This document shows positions 1-7,895 of a DNA stretch of 14,473 bases, in pieces (position 1 is the stretch's first letter; the number at the start of each line of letters is the position of its first letter). The notes under the pieces were generated by a model. That model was not told the origin of the DNA. It saw only the letters and a list, made by a program, of their open reading frames with translations, and ran no database searches. This stretch comes from Dehalococcoidia bacterium (GTDB lineage: Bacteria; Chloroflexota; Dehalococcoidia; GIF9; AB-539-J10). The stretch lies in assembly GCA_030606765.1 (NCBI GenBank), contig JAUWFX010000025.1, forward strand, positions 1-14,473. The letters are read 5' to 3'. Both the position numbers and the translations under genes were made by a program.

Positions 1-1
1 G

Positions 2-652
2 GGTCTAATTCTTTCTTTCGCTCTAGCTACAGGGATAGTAGCTATTTCCGCAGGCAAGATAGTAGTGCCAACACCGGAAGCGTTTAGTTTGCTAAGTGCG
101 CCGGTTATCATTGGCGTACTACTAGGTGCCCTTATGCCTCCCATCTTTTGTGCTATGACCATGAAGGCAGTTGGTATAACTACGGCGGCAATTATAAATG
201 AAGTCCGTCGGCAGTGGCGTGAGATAAAGGGCTTGATGGAGGGGACAGCCAGGCCAGAATATGGCAAGTGCGTGGATATTGCCACCAGAATAGCATTGAG
301 GCAAATGTTGCTTCCTTCAATAATGACGATAATTGCGCCTGTGATTGTGGGAGTGGTTCTGGGCAAATACGCCCTTGCTGGCTTTCTTATTGGCGCTCTG
401 GCTACTGGTTTTATTCTGGCTATTACCTTGAACAACGCCGGTGGGGCCTGGGATAATGCCAAGAAGTGGATTGAGTCCGGTAAGTTTGGCGGTAAAGGCT
501 CAGCCGCCCATAAAGCAAGTGTTGTTGGAGATACAGCCGGCGACCCCATGAAAGATACTGCTGGACCGTCCTTGAATATAATGCTCAAGCTAATGTCGGT
601 GATTTCACTGATGCTGGCACCGGTGTTAATGCATTTTGGTGGCCTGATTTAA
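2..652 (+). CDS. hppA: Membrane-bound ion-translocating pyrophosphatase, C-terminal part (5' truncated)
   Basis: Hydrolyses pyrophosphate and couples this to H+ (or Na+) transport across the cytoplasmic membrane. The frame is open to the left edge, so the true start lies outside; about 216 residues are visible of a family usually near 700. The part seen is diagnostic: a hydrophobic helix followed by EVRRQ and GLMEGTARPEY, several further membrane helices, the NNAGGAWDNAKK substrate-site motif, then KASVVGDTAGDPMKDTAGPS and a last hydrophobic helix. The Asp and Lys residues of the DNAKK and GDTAGDPMKDT motifs, known in this family to bind Mg-PPi, are intact. The residues that separate K+-dependent from K+-independent types, and H+ from Na+ pumps, lie upstream of the window, so the subtype cannot be called. 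The gene ends 84 bp before uvrA, on the same strand; a shared transcript is possible but not shown. Confidence 0.95.
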   Translation, partial: GLILSFALATGIVAISAGKIVVPTPEAFSLLSAPVIIGVLLGALMPPIFCAMTMKAVGITTAAIINEVRRQWREIKGLMEGTARPEYGKCVDIATRIALRQMLLPSIMTIIAPVIVGVVLGKYALAGFLIGALATGFILAITLNNAGGAWDNAKKWIESGKFGGKGSAAHKASVVGDTAGDPMKDTAGPSLNIMLKLMSVISLMLAPVLMHFGGLI

Positions 653-736
653 CAGCAGCAATTTGTCATCGAGTCAAAAGCTCCGGCTAGCTTTCCTTTT
701 GAGAGGCATCTGGCGTTGATGTTACAATAAAGCATC

Positions 737-3592
737 ATGCCGGATACCATATTTATCAAGGGTGCCAGAGAGCACAACCTTAAGGATATAGACGTCGTTA
801 TCCCCAGGAACAAACTGGTGGTTATCACCGGTGTTTCCGGCTCAGGAAAAAGCTCTCTGGCTTTCGATACCATATATGCCGAGGGGCAGCGCCGCTATGT
901 AGAGTCTCTTTCTGCCTATGCCCGCCAGTTCCTGGGGCAGATGGAGAAACCGGACGTTGATTACATCGAAGGACTTAGCCCGGCCATATCCATTGACCAG
1001 AAAGGGCCGCCTCATAATCCGAGGTCTATTGTGGGCACGTTGACTGAAATCTATGATTATCTTCGTCTCCTCTTTGCTCGTATTGGGCATCCCCATTGCC
1101 CTGAATGCGGCAGGGAAATCTCGCGTCAGACGGTGCAGCAAATTGTCGACGCCGTTCAGGAAATACCTCAAGGTAGCCGCATCATGATTCTGGCACCGCT
1201 GGTCAAGGACCGCAAGGGTGAGCATCAAACGATACTTAGGGATTTGCAGAAGGCAGGGTTTGTCAGGGTTCGACTTGATGGGCAAATTTATGACCTCTCT
1301 GAGGAATTTCAGTTAGATAAGAATAAGAAGCATACCATAGAGGTAGTAGTCGATAGACTACAGATAGAGCAAAACGAAAATGCCACTCGCCTCGCTGACT
1401 CCATCGAGACAGCATTAAAACTGGGGTCGGGAGTGGTGCTGGTCAAGATTCTTGACGGCGAAGAATTGCTTTTCTCAGAGCATTTTGCCTGCGTCTATTG
1501 CGGCATAAGCCTGGGAGAAATTGCTCCCAGAACATTTAGCTTTAACAGCCCCTATGGCGCTTGTCCTGCTTGCACAGGACTGGGCTGTAAATTGGAAATC
1601 GACCCTAATTTAGTCATCCCCGACAAGGGACTGAGCCTGGCTGAAGGAGCTATCCAGCCCTGGTTAAGAAATGGACAGCTCAGTACCTGGTCCAGCAGCA
1701 TACTACAGTCTCTAGCACACCGCCACTGTTTTTCTCTCTCCACGCCAGTCAAGGATTTAAACGAAGAAGAACTGCGCGTGATCCTCTATGATGGCGGGGG
1801 TGAACCAGTTCTTGCCACATATGAAGACCGTTACGGCAGAATGCGTCAGTACTACGCCAATTTCGAAGGCGTCATACCACACCTGGAGCACCGCTATCGA
1901 GAGACGGGTTCTGATAGTGTCAGAGCGGATATTGAGCGCTACATGGCATCCAACCCCTGCCCGGCTTGCCAGGGAAATAGACTGAAGCCAGAGTCTTTAG
2001 CTGTCACCATTGTGGACAGAAATATTATGGATGTTACCACCCTGCCTGTCACACAGGCTTTAAATTGGGTGGAGCAGCTAGGTGACAAAATCAGTCCCCG
2101 AGAACTTACCATAGCCAGGCAAATTATCAAAGAGATTCATGCCCGGTTGGGCTTTCTCAGAGATATAGGTCTGAGCTACTTAACCCTGGACCGTCCTTCA
2201 GCGACATTGAGCGGCGGTGAGGCCCAGAGAATTCGCTTGGCTACTCAGATTGGCAGCGGACTTAGCGGTGTCCTTTATATTTGTGACGAGCCCACAGTGG
2301 GTTTGCACCCTGCCGATGGGTCCCGGCTTATAGCCACGCTGAAGCGTCTCAGAGACCTGGATAATACCATAATCATCGTGGAGCACGATGAAGCTATGAT
2401 GAGAGCTGCTGACCACATTATTGATATGGGGCCGGGGGCCGGTAAACAGGGAGGAGAAGTGGTTGCCACGGGAACACTTCAGGACATAATGGATTGCCCT
2501 CAATCAATAACGGGACAGTACCTTAATAGAACAAAGCAAATTCCTTTGCCACCTGAGCGTCGCTCTGGCTCAGGAAAAGAGCTTGTGATTCAGGGTGCCA
2601 GGGAAAACAACCTGAAAAACATCGATGTCCATATCCCCCTGAGCAAGTTTGTTTGCGTCACTGGCGTTTCGGGAAGCGGTAAAAGCTCTCTCATTAACGA
2701 AGTCCTCTACAAAAGACTGGCCCGCCTCTTCTACCGAGCTAAGGAGAGACCTGGCAAGTGTGATGGTATTATTGGCACTGAGTATATTGATAAGGTGGTC
2801 AACATTGACCAATCACCGATTGGTCGTACCCCGAGAAGCAACCCTGCCACTTATACCGGGACATTCACTCCTATTCGAGAACTTTTTGCCACTGTTCCTG
2901 AAGCTAGAGTGCGTGGTTATCCCCAGGGACGCTTTTCCTTCAACGTAAAGGGGGGGAGATGCGAAGCCTGTCAGGGAGCAGGCTATGTTCAGATTGAGAT
3001 GCAATTTCTGCCCAATGTCACTGTCCCCTGTGAGGTATGCAAGGGAAAAAGATATAACCGTGAAGCGCTGGAAATCCACTTTAAAGGAAAAAACATCGCC
3101 GAACTCCTTAATATGACCGTGGAAGAAGCTTTGCTCTTCTTTGACCACTTCCCTAAAATCAAAAACAAGCTGGAAACCCTCCGAGATGTGGGTTTGGGGT
3201 ATATTTGCCTGGGGCAGCCAGCACCGACCCTTTCTGGAGGCGAGGCCCAGCGAGTAAAACTAGCTACCGAGCTATCCCGCCGCTCCACAGGCAAAACGCT
3301 TTATATACTGGATGAGCCAACTACAGGCCTGTCCTTCTCAGATATTGCTTTCCTCCTGAAGGTGCTGCAGCGCCTGGTAGATTACGGAAACACGGTAATT
3401 GTCATTGAGCACCACCTGGACGTGATGAAAAACGCCGATTGGATTATTGACCTTGGTCCTGGAGCTGGTGACGATGGCGGCTACCTTGTGGATGCCGGCA
3501 CGCCTGAGGAATTGACGCAAAACGATGCCTCTTCCACCGGGCAATATCTACGTGGTATATTATTAACGCAGCGGGAAAAGGTATTGACATGA
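737..3592 (+). CDS. uvrA: UvrABC excinuclease subunit A
   Basis: DNA-damage recognition ATPase of nucleotide excision repair; the dimer loads UvrB at lesions. At 951 residues it is full length for the family. It holds two ABC modules. The first Walker A is GVSGSGKSS at residues 32-40, with signature [12 protein letters not shown] near 491 and Walker B followed by EHD. The second Walker A is at about 643, the second signature near 832, and DEPTTGL at 859-865 is followed by EHH. Zinc-binding cysteine pairs are C252/C255 with C276/C279, and C742/C745 with C765/C768; a further CPEC sits at 121-124. Residue 866, usually His in the GLH turn of the second module, is Ser here. The ATG start gives the standard N-terminus ([10 protein letters not shown]), but no convincing Shine-Dalgarno site precedes it. 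The stop overlaps the next gene by 4 bp (ATGA), implying translational coupling. Confidence 0.98.
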   Translation: MPDTIFIKGAREHNLKDIDVVIPRNKLVVITGVSGSGKSSLAFDTIYAEGQRRYVESLSAYARQFLGQMEKPDVDYIEGLSPAISIDQKGPPHNPRSIVGTLTEIYDYLRLLFARIGHPHCPECGREISRQTVQQIVDAVQEIPQGSRIMILAPLVKDRKGEHQTILRDLQKAGFVRVRLDGQIYDLSEEFQLDKNKKHTIEVVVDRLQIEQNENATRLADSIETALKLGSGVVLVKILDGEELLFSEHFACVYCGISLGEIAPRTFSFNSPYGACPACTGLGCKLEIDPNLVIPDKGLSLAEGAIQPWLRNGQLSTWSSSILQSLAHRHCFSLSTPVKDLNEEELRVILYDGGGEPVLATYEDRYGRMRQYYANFEGVIPHLEHRYRETGSDSVRADIERYMASNPCPACQGNRLKPESLAVTIVDRNIMDVTTLPVTQALNWVEQLGDKISPRELTIARQIIKEIHARLGFLRDIGLSYLTLDRPSATLSGGEAQRIRLATQIGSGLSGVLYICDEPTVGLHPADGSRLIATLKRLRDLDNTIIIVEHDEAMMRAADHIIDMGPGAGKQGGEVVATGTLQDIMDCPQSITGQYLNRTKQIPLPPERRSGSGKELVIQGARENNLKNIDVHIPLSKFVCVTGVSGSGKSSLINEVLYKRLARLFYRAKERPGKCDGIIGTEYIDKVVNIDQSPIGRTPRSNPATYTGTFTPIRELFATVPEARVRGYPQGRFSFNVKGGRCEACQGAGYVQIEMQFLPNVTVPCEVCKGKRYNREALEIHFKGKNIAELLNMTVEEALLFFDHFPKIKNKLETLRDVGLGYICLGQPAPTLSGGEAQRVKLATELSRRSTGKTLYILDEPTTGLSFSDIAFLLKVLQRLVDYGNTVIVIEHHLDVMKNADWIIDLGPGAGDDGGYLVDAGTPEELTQNDASSTGQYLRGILLTQREKVLT

Positions 3593-4149
3593 TATCAAGG
3601 CCCAACAGAGACGAAATTCTTGATTCCATCCATGGCAATGTCCAGGATAAGAATCTGATTAAGCATATGCTAGCCACCGAGGCTATTATGCGCGTTTTGG
3701 CCAGGAAGTTGGGAGAGAATGAAGAAGAGTGGGGCATTACCGGGCTCATCCATGATATAGATATGGAACTGGTTGAGGGTGATATGAGTAGCCATAGCAA
3801 ATTGGGCGCTGATATCGCCCAGGAGCTTGGAGCCAATGAGACTATGGTCCATGCTATTTTGTGCCATAACGAAGCTCATGGCGTTCCCCGAGAAACGAAA
3901 TTGGATAAGGCCCTTTTTTGTGCTGACCCCCTGAGCGGGCTGATTACTGCTGCTGCCTTAGTTCGCCCCGATAAACTGAGCGGATTGATCACCAAATCGG
4001 TAATGAAACGCTTTCGCGAAAAAAACTTTGCTGCTGGAGTCAATCGGGAGCAAGTGGCTCAGTGTCAGGAAATCGGACTGGAGCTGGAAGAGTTCATCGA
4101 CCTCGGAATCGAGGCCATGAAAGGAATCGCCTCACAGTTGGAATTGTGA
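3589..4149 (+). CDS. HD-domain phosphohydrolase-like protein
   Basis: A 186-residue protein of the HD metal-dependent phosphohydrolase superfamily. The pattern of metal ligands is visible: H26 (in LIKHMLATE), the H55-D56 doublet (GLIHDID), H88 and H93 ([11 protein letters not shown]) and D113 (FCADPLSG). This arrangement is typical of small HD proteins that hydrolyse nucleotides or phosphoesters, but the substrate cannot be read from sequence and no additional domain is present. It has no signal peptide or membrane segment, so it should be cytoplasmic. Its ATG overlaps the uvrA stop codon (ATGA), and a strong terminator follows 24 bp after the stop, so uvrA and this gene probably form one transcript. 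The coupling to uvrA is suggestive of a role in nucleotide metabolism or repair, but that is inference only. Confidence 0.9.
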   Translation: MISRPNRDEILDSIHGNVQDKNLIKHMLATEAIMRVLARKLGENEEEWGITGLIHDIDMELVEGDMSSHSKLGADIAQELGANETMVHAILCHNEAHGVPRETKLDKALFCADPLSGLITAAALVRPDKLSGLITKSVMKRFREKNFAAGVNREQVAQCQEIGLELEEFIDLGIEAMKGIASQLEL

Positions 4150-4172
4150 CATTTTTGAATTTTGGCAAATTC

Positions 4173-4205
4173 TGCAGTGTGACCTCAGGGTCGCACTGCA
4201 TTTTT
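4173..4205 (+). terminator. Rho-independent terminator after uvrA-HD operon
   Basis: A 12-bp stem (TGCAGTGTGACC / GGTCGCACTGCA, one G-U wobble) with a TCAG loop is followed directly by TTTTTGA. It lies 24 bp after the stop of the HD gene, the expected place to end the uvrA transcript. Confidence 0.9.
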
Positions 4206-4449
4206 GAATATCCCTTGCTTGGAAGTAGTACCCCTGTGGTTAGTATTTCGGATTCGGCATATGCCCAATTACTTGGATAGCATAGACTTCAAGCTGGGAC
4301 TAACCTCCCATCCTCTTCACGACCAAATTCCTATTGCAAACAAATTGATGTGTTTGGTATAGTTGACCATATTTGATTATGAATAGAGCCTGAATTTTTT
4401 AGCCGGGTAGGGAAGGAAGTAGGTATGATAGTAAGAAGAAAAATCGCTC
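4206..4449. other. Intergenic stretch before the PAS-HD-GYP gene
   Basis: With the terminator this makes a 300-bp interval without a gene. No open frame with family-like sequence is seen on either strand. The only candidate signal is the weak promoter at 4334-4363. A purine-rich stretch (GGGAAGGAAG) at about 4410-4419 lies too far from the ATG at 4450 to serve as its ribosome binding site. Confidence 0.5.
4334..4363 (+). promoter_or_regulatory. Possible sigma-70-type promoter for the PAS-HD-GYP gene
   Basis: TTGCAA (4334-4339), an 18-bp spacer and TATAGT (4358-4363) match the bacterial consensus at 4/6 and 5/6 positions. This would give a leader of about 80 nt. Recognised by eye only; the region is AT-rich, so chance matches are likely. 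Confidence 0.35.
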
Positions 4450-5871
4450 ATGGAAGAAATAGAACCACCGCACAAAGAGTTAGAAGCGCTACCTAAAAGC
4501 GGAGAGATATACAGGGCCCTCCTAGCATACTCCCGGGATGCCATATTGGGTGTGAATCGCAAAGGGATAATAATATTCTGGAATAAAGGTGCAGAGCAAA
4601 TTTTTGGTTACTCAAGCGAAGAGATATTGGGCCAGCCAGTAACCAAGTTGATGTCGGAGAAACACATAGCGGGTCACACAAAAGAACTGACGGATTTCTT
4701 GGGCAGAAATTACGGGGGAACAGGGATCATCGAATTTGAAGCATTGAGAAAAGATGGCTCTACATTCCCCATTGAATTGTCTTTATCCATTGGGCAGCAA
4801 AACGGCAAATTTGTGGGACTTGTCATCGGAAAAGACATCACCGAGCGTAAACAAATGGAGCAGGCACTAAGGGAAAGCGCAGAACGTTATTGCAGTCTCT
4901 TTGCGAATTCCCTGGAAGCAGTTTTTTCTGCGGACATCGAAGACAATATTTTAGTGGGTAATAAGGCGCTTGAGAAACTGTGTGACTACTGTCTGGAAGA
5001 ATTAACCGAGATGAAGCCAACAAACATTCTCTCTCCAGAAAATAGGGAATATGTTTCCCAACAAGTAGAGAAGATACTGAGTGCAGATGAACCTATATCC
5101 AGCATAGTGCATGAAATTTTCAGGAAAGATGGCAAAAGGATACTGATAGAGCAGTATTTAAATTTCATCAAGAAAAAAGGCACAATCGTGGGATTTCAGG
5201 GGTCTTGCAGGGACACCACCGAGCGCAATATAACGGAAGAACAGTTGAAGAGTTCTTTTACCAATCTGGCAAAAACCGTTTCTCGTGTGATTGAATCTTG
5301 TGACCCCTATACAGCGGGGCATCAGCAAAGAGTAGCTGAACTGGCCTGTCTTGTAGGTGAGAATATGGGTTTGGCTGAGGATATAGTTGAGCAACTCTAC
5401 CTCAACGGATTGCTCCACGACATCGGCAAGATTTCCATCCCGACAAGTATTCTTACCAAGCCGGGTGAACTAGCTGAGGAAGAATGGGCTCTTATCCGTG
5501 CCCATACAAAACAAGGTTATAGCATATTGAAGGATGCAAATCTTCCCTGGCCAGTAGCCGACGTGGCGCTGCAACACCACGAACGGCTAGATGGCTCGGG
5601 GTATCCTGATGGTATCACAGGGGATGAGCTAAGTCTGGAAGTCAGCGTTCTCGCTGTCTGTGATGTAGTGGAAGCTATGAGCTCCCATCGTCCTTATCGG
5701 CCAGCAAGGACCACGAGGGATATTCTAAAAGAGCTCAAAGACGGCAGGGGAACAAAGTACAATGTCAGTGTAGTGGATGTGATGCTGCCGATGATTGAAA
5801 GTGGGGAATTTAAGTCTATTTGGAATCGTAGAACTTCAAGGAGCACGGCTACAGAAGGTCTATATCCCTAA
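4450..5871 (+). CDS. PAS-PAS-HD-GYP signalling protein (putative cyclic-di-GMP phosphodiesterase)
   Basis: A 473-residue cytoplasmic sensor-effector. The first PAS domain (about residues 20-133) contains FWNKGAEQIFGYSSEEILG and ends with the typical KDITERK linker. The second (about 143-260) ends with RDTTERN. An HD-GYP domain fills about 267-460: H291 in AGHQQR, H323-D324 in LLHDIGK, H376-H377 followed by ERLDGSGYPDG, and DVVEAMSSHRPYRP. HD-GYP domains of this form hydrolyse cyclic di-GMP (some act on cGAMP), and all ligands visible for that activity are kept. No heme or flavin signature is evident in the PAS domains, so the signal sensed is unknown. There are no membrane helices or receiver domain. 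The ATG at 4450 is preceded only by a weak GAAGAA. The last 23 bp overlap the convergent phosphatase gene. Confidence 0.93.
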   Translation: MEEIEPPHKELEALPKSGEIYRALLAYSRDAILGVNRKGIIIFWNKGAEQIFGYSSEEILGQPVTKLMSEKHIAGHTKELTDFLGRNYGGTGIIEFEALRKDGSTFPIELSLSIGQQNGKFVGLVIGKDITERKQMEQALRESAERYCSLFANSLEAVFSADIEDNILVGNKALEKLCDYCLEELTEMKPTNILSPENREYVSQQVEKILSADEPISSIVHEIFRKDGKRILIEQYLNFIKKKGTIVGFQGSCRDTTERNITEEQLKSSFTNLAKTVSRVIESCDPYTAGHQQRVAELACLVGENMGLAEDIVEQLYLNGLLHDIGKISIPTSILTKPGELAEEEWALIRAHTKQGYSILKDANLPWPVADVALQHHERLDGSGYPDGITGDELSLEVSVLAVCDVVEAMSSHRPYRPARTTRDILKELKDGRGTKYNVSVVDVMLPMIESGEFKSIWNRRTSRSTATEGLYP

Positions 5872-6493
5872 CGACGTCAATGAGATTTTCAAAGGGTTTA
5901 TATTTAAGATTGTTCTCTCTGCAGTACGCCAGCAGCTCGCCTGTGGCAAAAGCATGGTGAGCGTATTTTACTGGAGCAACATCGGAATCGCCATTCCCCA
6001 TATATATTACCCTGTACCCCAGCTTAAGAAACGATTTGATATATGCCTCTTTAAAGCCATCCTTTAATCTTTCGCCATCCGGCCCCACATATTGGACTTT
6101 CATTCCTTCAGGGTGGAAGGAAGCTTGTGCAGCATGCACTTCAATGTTCTCCAGCCCCAGGCCTTTCAGCACAGCCTTTATGTAAAAATCCAGACCATTG
6201 CTCACAATAACAAATCTGAAGCCTTTTTTTAGACAGTAATTCACCAGTTCGTGAAGCCCAGTTCTCACTTTAACCTTGCCTTTCAGTGCCTCAAGTAGCG
6301 TAGGTTTATCATCTTTTACCATGGCAAAGGCTTTAGTATTGAACTCCCCTACAGATATCTTGCGCTCCTTATACTCCCGCAGCAGTCGTCGCCAATCTCC
6401 TTGAGCGAAGGCATCTAAAAGAAAAAAACTAGTATCTTCCTCGGTAACTGTACCATCGAAATCACATTGAACTAAGGTTTTCATCGTTGACAT
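5849..6493 (-). CDS. HAD-superfamily phosphatase, MtnX/SerB-like
   Basis: A 214-residue haloacid-dehalogenase-type phosphatase. Motif I is DFDGT (residues 11-15, nucleophile D11), followed by VTEEDTSFFLLD as in MtnX and phosphoserine-phosphatase relatives; motif II is SNG (98-100); the motif III lysine is likely K148; motif IV is GNGDSD (166-171). Similarity in layout is to 2-hydroxy-3-keto-5-methylthiopentenyl-1-phosphate phosphatase (methionine salvage) and to phosphoserine phosphatase, but no methionine-salvage or serine-pathway genes are adjacent, so the substrate is open. Two starts are possible: ATG at 6493 (GGGAGA 10 nt upstream) or ATG at 6484 (GGTGGA 9 nt upstream); the latter trims only MST. 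Its 3' end overlaps the PAS-HD-GYP gene tail to tail by 23 bp. It diverges from the Gre-like gene across 144 bp. Confidence 0.88.
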   Translation of the reverse strand: MSTMKTLVQCDFDGTVTEEDTSFFLLDAFAQGDWRRLLREYKERKISVGEFNTKAFAMVKDDKPTLLEALKGKVKVRTGLHELVNYCLKKGFRFVIVSNGLDFYIKAVLKGLGLENIEVHAAQASFHPEGMKVQYVGPDGERLKDGFKEAYIKSFLKLGYRVIYMGNGDSDVAPVKYAHHAFATGELLAYCRENNLKYKPFENLIDVVRDIDLL

Positions 6494-6637
6494 TCCACCG
6501 TAATCTCCCGATTCTTTTTAGCGTTCAGGGACAAATGTAGTTAGATTAGCACACTATGCTAGGAAGATAAAGGCTAAGTTCTCTCCACCAACATGTAAAT
6601 TGACAGCGTCCATTTTGGAAGCTATCATTTATTCTCC

Positions 6638-7450
6638 GTGGGAAACATAGAGCGTACTCCGACACTTGCTGAAGTAGCTGACGCTTTTCTATCACATTTA
6701 CCTCCGGAAGAAAGGGGGAAAATACAGGCAGAGATATCTAAATTCGTCAGATGGCTTGGCTCATCCAGGCATGTGAAGGACATCAACCCTGTGGATGTGG
6801 CTAGCTATGGCGAACAGATTATCCCATCGGCGGCTAAACCCATCAAATCCTTTCTTGCGTATATCCAGAAACAGGGATTCAGCAGCATAAATTTAGCTCC
6901 CCACCTCAGGGCGAAAAAAACTTCTTCAAAAACAGCCGCAGTTTGGCAGAATGGTCAGGCCAAGGTTACCCTAACTGCACAAGGCTACGCAAAATTAGAG
7001 AAAGAATTAGCCAAGCTGAAAAGTCAACGCTCCCAAGTTATTGAGGAGATACAAAAAGCAGCCGCGGACAAGGACTTCCGAGAAAATGCTCCACTGGCAG
7101 CAGCTAGAGAGCAAAAGGCACATTTGGAAGGGAGAATCAAGGAGTTAGAGTCAACCTTGAATCTGGCTAGGATAATGGGGGCAGGCCAGGATACATCCAG
7201 GGCAAAATTCGGAGACACAGTAATGCTTCGTGATTTATCCTCAGGTAAAGAGTTCAGCTATACTTTGGTCGACCCCCGAGAAGCAAATCCAGCCAAGGGT
7301 AAACTTTCTGTTGCTTCCCCCTTGGGCAAAGCAATCCTGGATAAAGAAAGGGGGCAAACAGTTGAAGTTGCCGCTCCTGCTGGTACTTTCTGCTGCCGCA
7401 TTGAAAATATTATGGCCCTCTCAACGGAAGGGAAAGTGGGCCCGCAGTGA
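6638..7450 (+). CDS. GreA/GreB-family transcript cleavage factor with recombinase-like N-terminal extension
   Basis: A 270-residue protein. Residues about 109-180 form the Gre coiled-coil (LTAQGYAKLEKELAKLK ... EGRIKELESTL), with tip sequence DKDFRENAPL. The two acidic residues known to assist RNA polymerase in cleaving backtracked RNA are kept (D146, E149). Residues about 190-258 form the FKBP-like Gre C-terminal domain (FGDTVMLRDL ... SVASPLGKAIL ... VEVAAPAG). Typical GreA is near 158 residues; the extra N-terminal 90 or so (AEISKFVRWLG ... PVDVASYGEQ ... AKPIKSFLAYIQKQG) resembles the SAM-like core-binding domain of tyrosine recombinases, without a catalytic domain. An Ala/Thr/Lys-rich linker joins the parts. 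I recall similar long Gre proteins in Dehalococcoidia. The start is GTG at 6638; no in-frame ATG or GTG lies between it and the upstream stop at 6596, and its ribosome binding site is weak. Confidence 0.9.
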   Translation: MGNIERTPTLAEVADAFLSHLPPEERGKIQAEISKFVRWLGSSRHVKDINPVDVASYGEQIIPSAAKPIKSFLAYIQKQGFSSINLAPHLRAKKTSSKTAAVWQNGQAKVTLTAQGYAKLEKELAKLKSQRSQVIEEIQKAAADKDFRENAPLAAAREQKAHLEGRIKELESTLNLARIMGAGQDTSRAKFGDTVMLRDLSSGKEFSYTLVDPREANPAKGKLSVASPLGKAILDKERGQTVEVAAPAGTFCCRIENIMALSTEGKVGPQ

Positions 7451-7538
7451 CATGAGGGATTGACGGGTGCAAACGAGAAAGACGGGACTTGAGCTGCGCT
7501 AATCTTCATCAGCTTTATCTGTGAAAAGATTTTAAATT

Positions 7539-7567
7539 TTGTTGATTGGTCTGACGTGTGGCATAAT
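7539..7567 (+). promoter_or_regulatory. Possible promoter of tRNA-Ser
   Basis: TTGTTG (7539-7544), a 17-bp spacer and CATAAT (7562-7567, 5/6 to consensus) end 19 bp before the tRNA. The expected transcription start is about 7574, giving a short 5' leader, as is usual for tRNA genes. The -35 element is poor. Nothing else of note lies between the Gre gene and the tRNA. Confidence 0.45.
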
Positions 7568-7586
7568 GAATTAAGTTGCAGGAAGA

Positions 7587-7678
7587 GGAGGGATCGCATA
7601 GTGGTCTAGTGCGGGCGCCTGCTAAGCGCTTACTCCGAGTTATCGGGGTCGAGGGTTCGAATCCCTCTCCCTCCGCCA
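7587..7678 (+). tRNA. tRNA-Ser (anticodon GCU), CCA encoded
   Basis: The acceptor stem is GGAGGGA paired with TCCCTCC, followed by discriminator G and an encoded CCA (7676-7678). The anticodon stem is GGCGC/GCGCT around loop CTGCTAA, with anticodon GCT at 7621-7623, which reads AGC/AGU serine codons. The long variable arm (CTCCGA, GTTA loop, TCGGGG) is the class II hallmark of tRNA-Ser. The T arm is GAGGG-TTCGAAT-CCCTC. It stands alone, with no other tRNA adjacent. No clear terminator follows. Confidence 0.97.
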
Positions 7679-7895
7679 AAAGGTCGAAGAATTAAATCAT
7701 TATTCATCATGAACTATTCCCTGGCCAGACATAAGCATATGGGTTATCTCCCAGTTCTTTTATCCTGCTCTACTGGTACAGTGACAACGTCCAAGCCCTG
7801 ATCAAGCCATAACCTGGCTGCTCAGATTTATCAAACTCTGGCCTTTGCTGCAAACTTTATCGCCCTAAGATGCAGGGGCATCTATTAACCGGAGA

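Noticed and set aside
676..700. Possible terminator after the pyrophosphatase gene (AAAGCT, 6-base loop, AGCTTT, then CCTTTT).
   Set aside because: The stem is only 6 bp and AT-rich, and the T-run is broken by CC. It could be chance, so it is not listed as a terminator.
7744..7822. A minus-strand peptide reading AARLWLDQGLDVVTVPVEQD that looks protein-like, with a further fragment in another frame just upstream.
   Set aside because: Only about 24 codons between stops, no start or ribosome binding site, and no family recognised. It may be the remnant of a lost gene downstream of porB, but this cannot be supported by eye.
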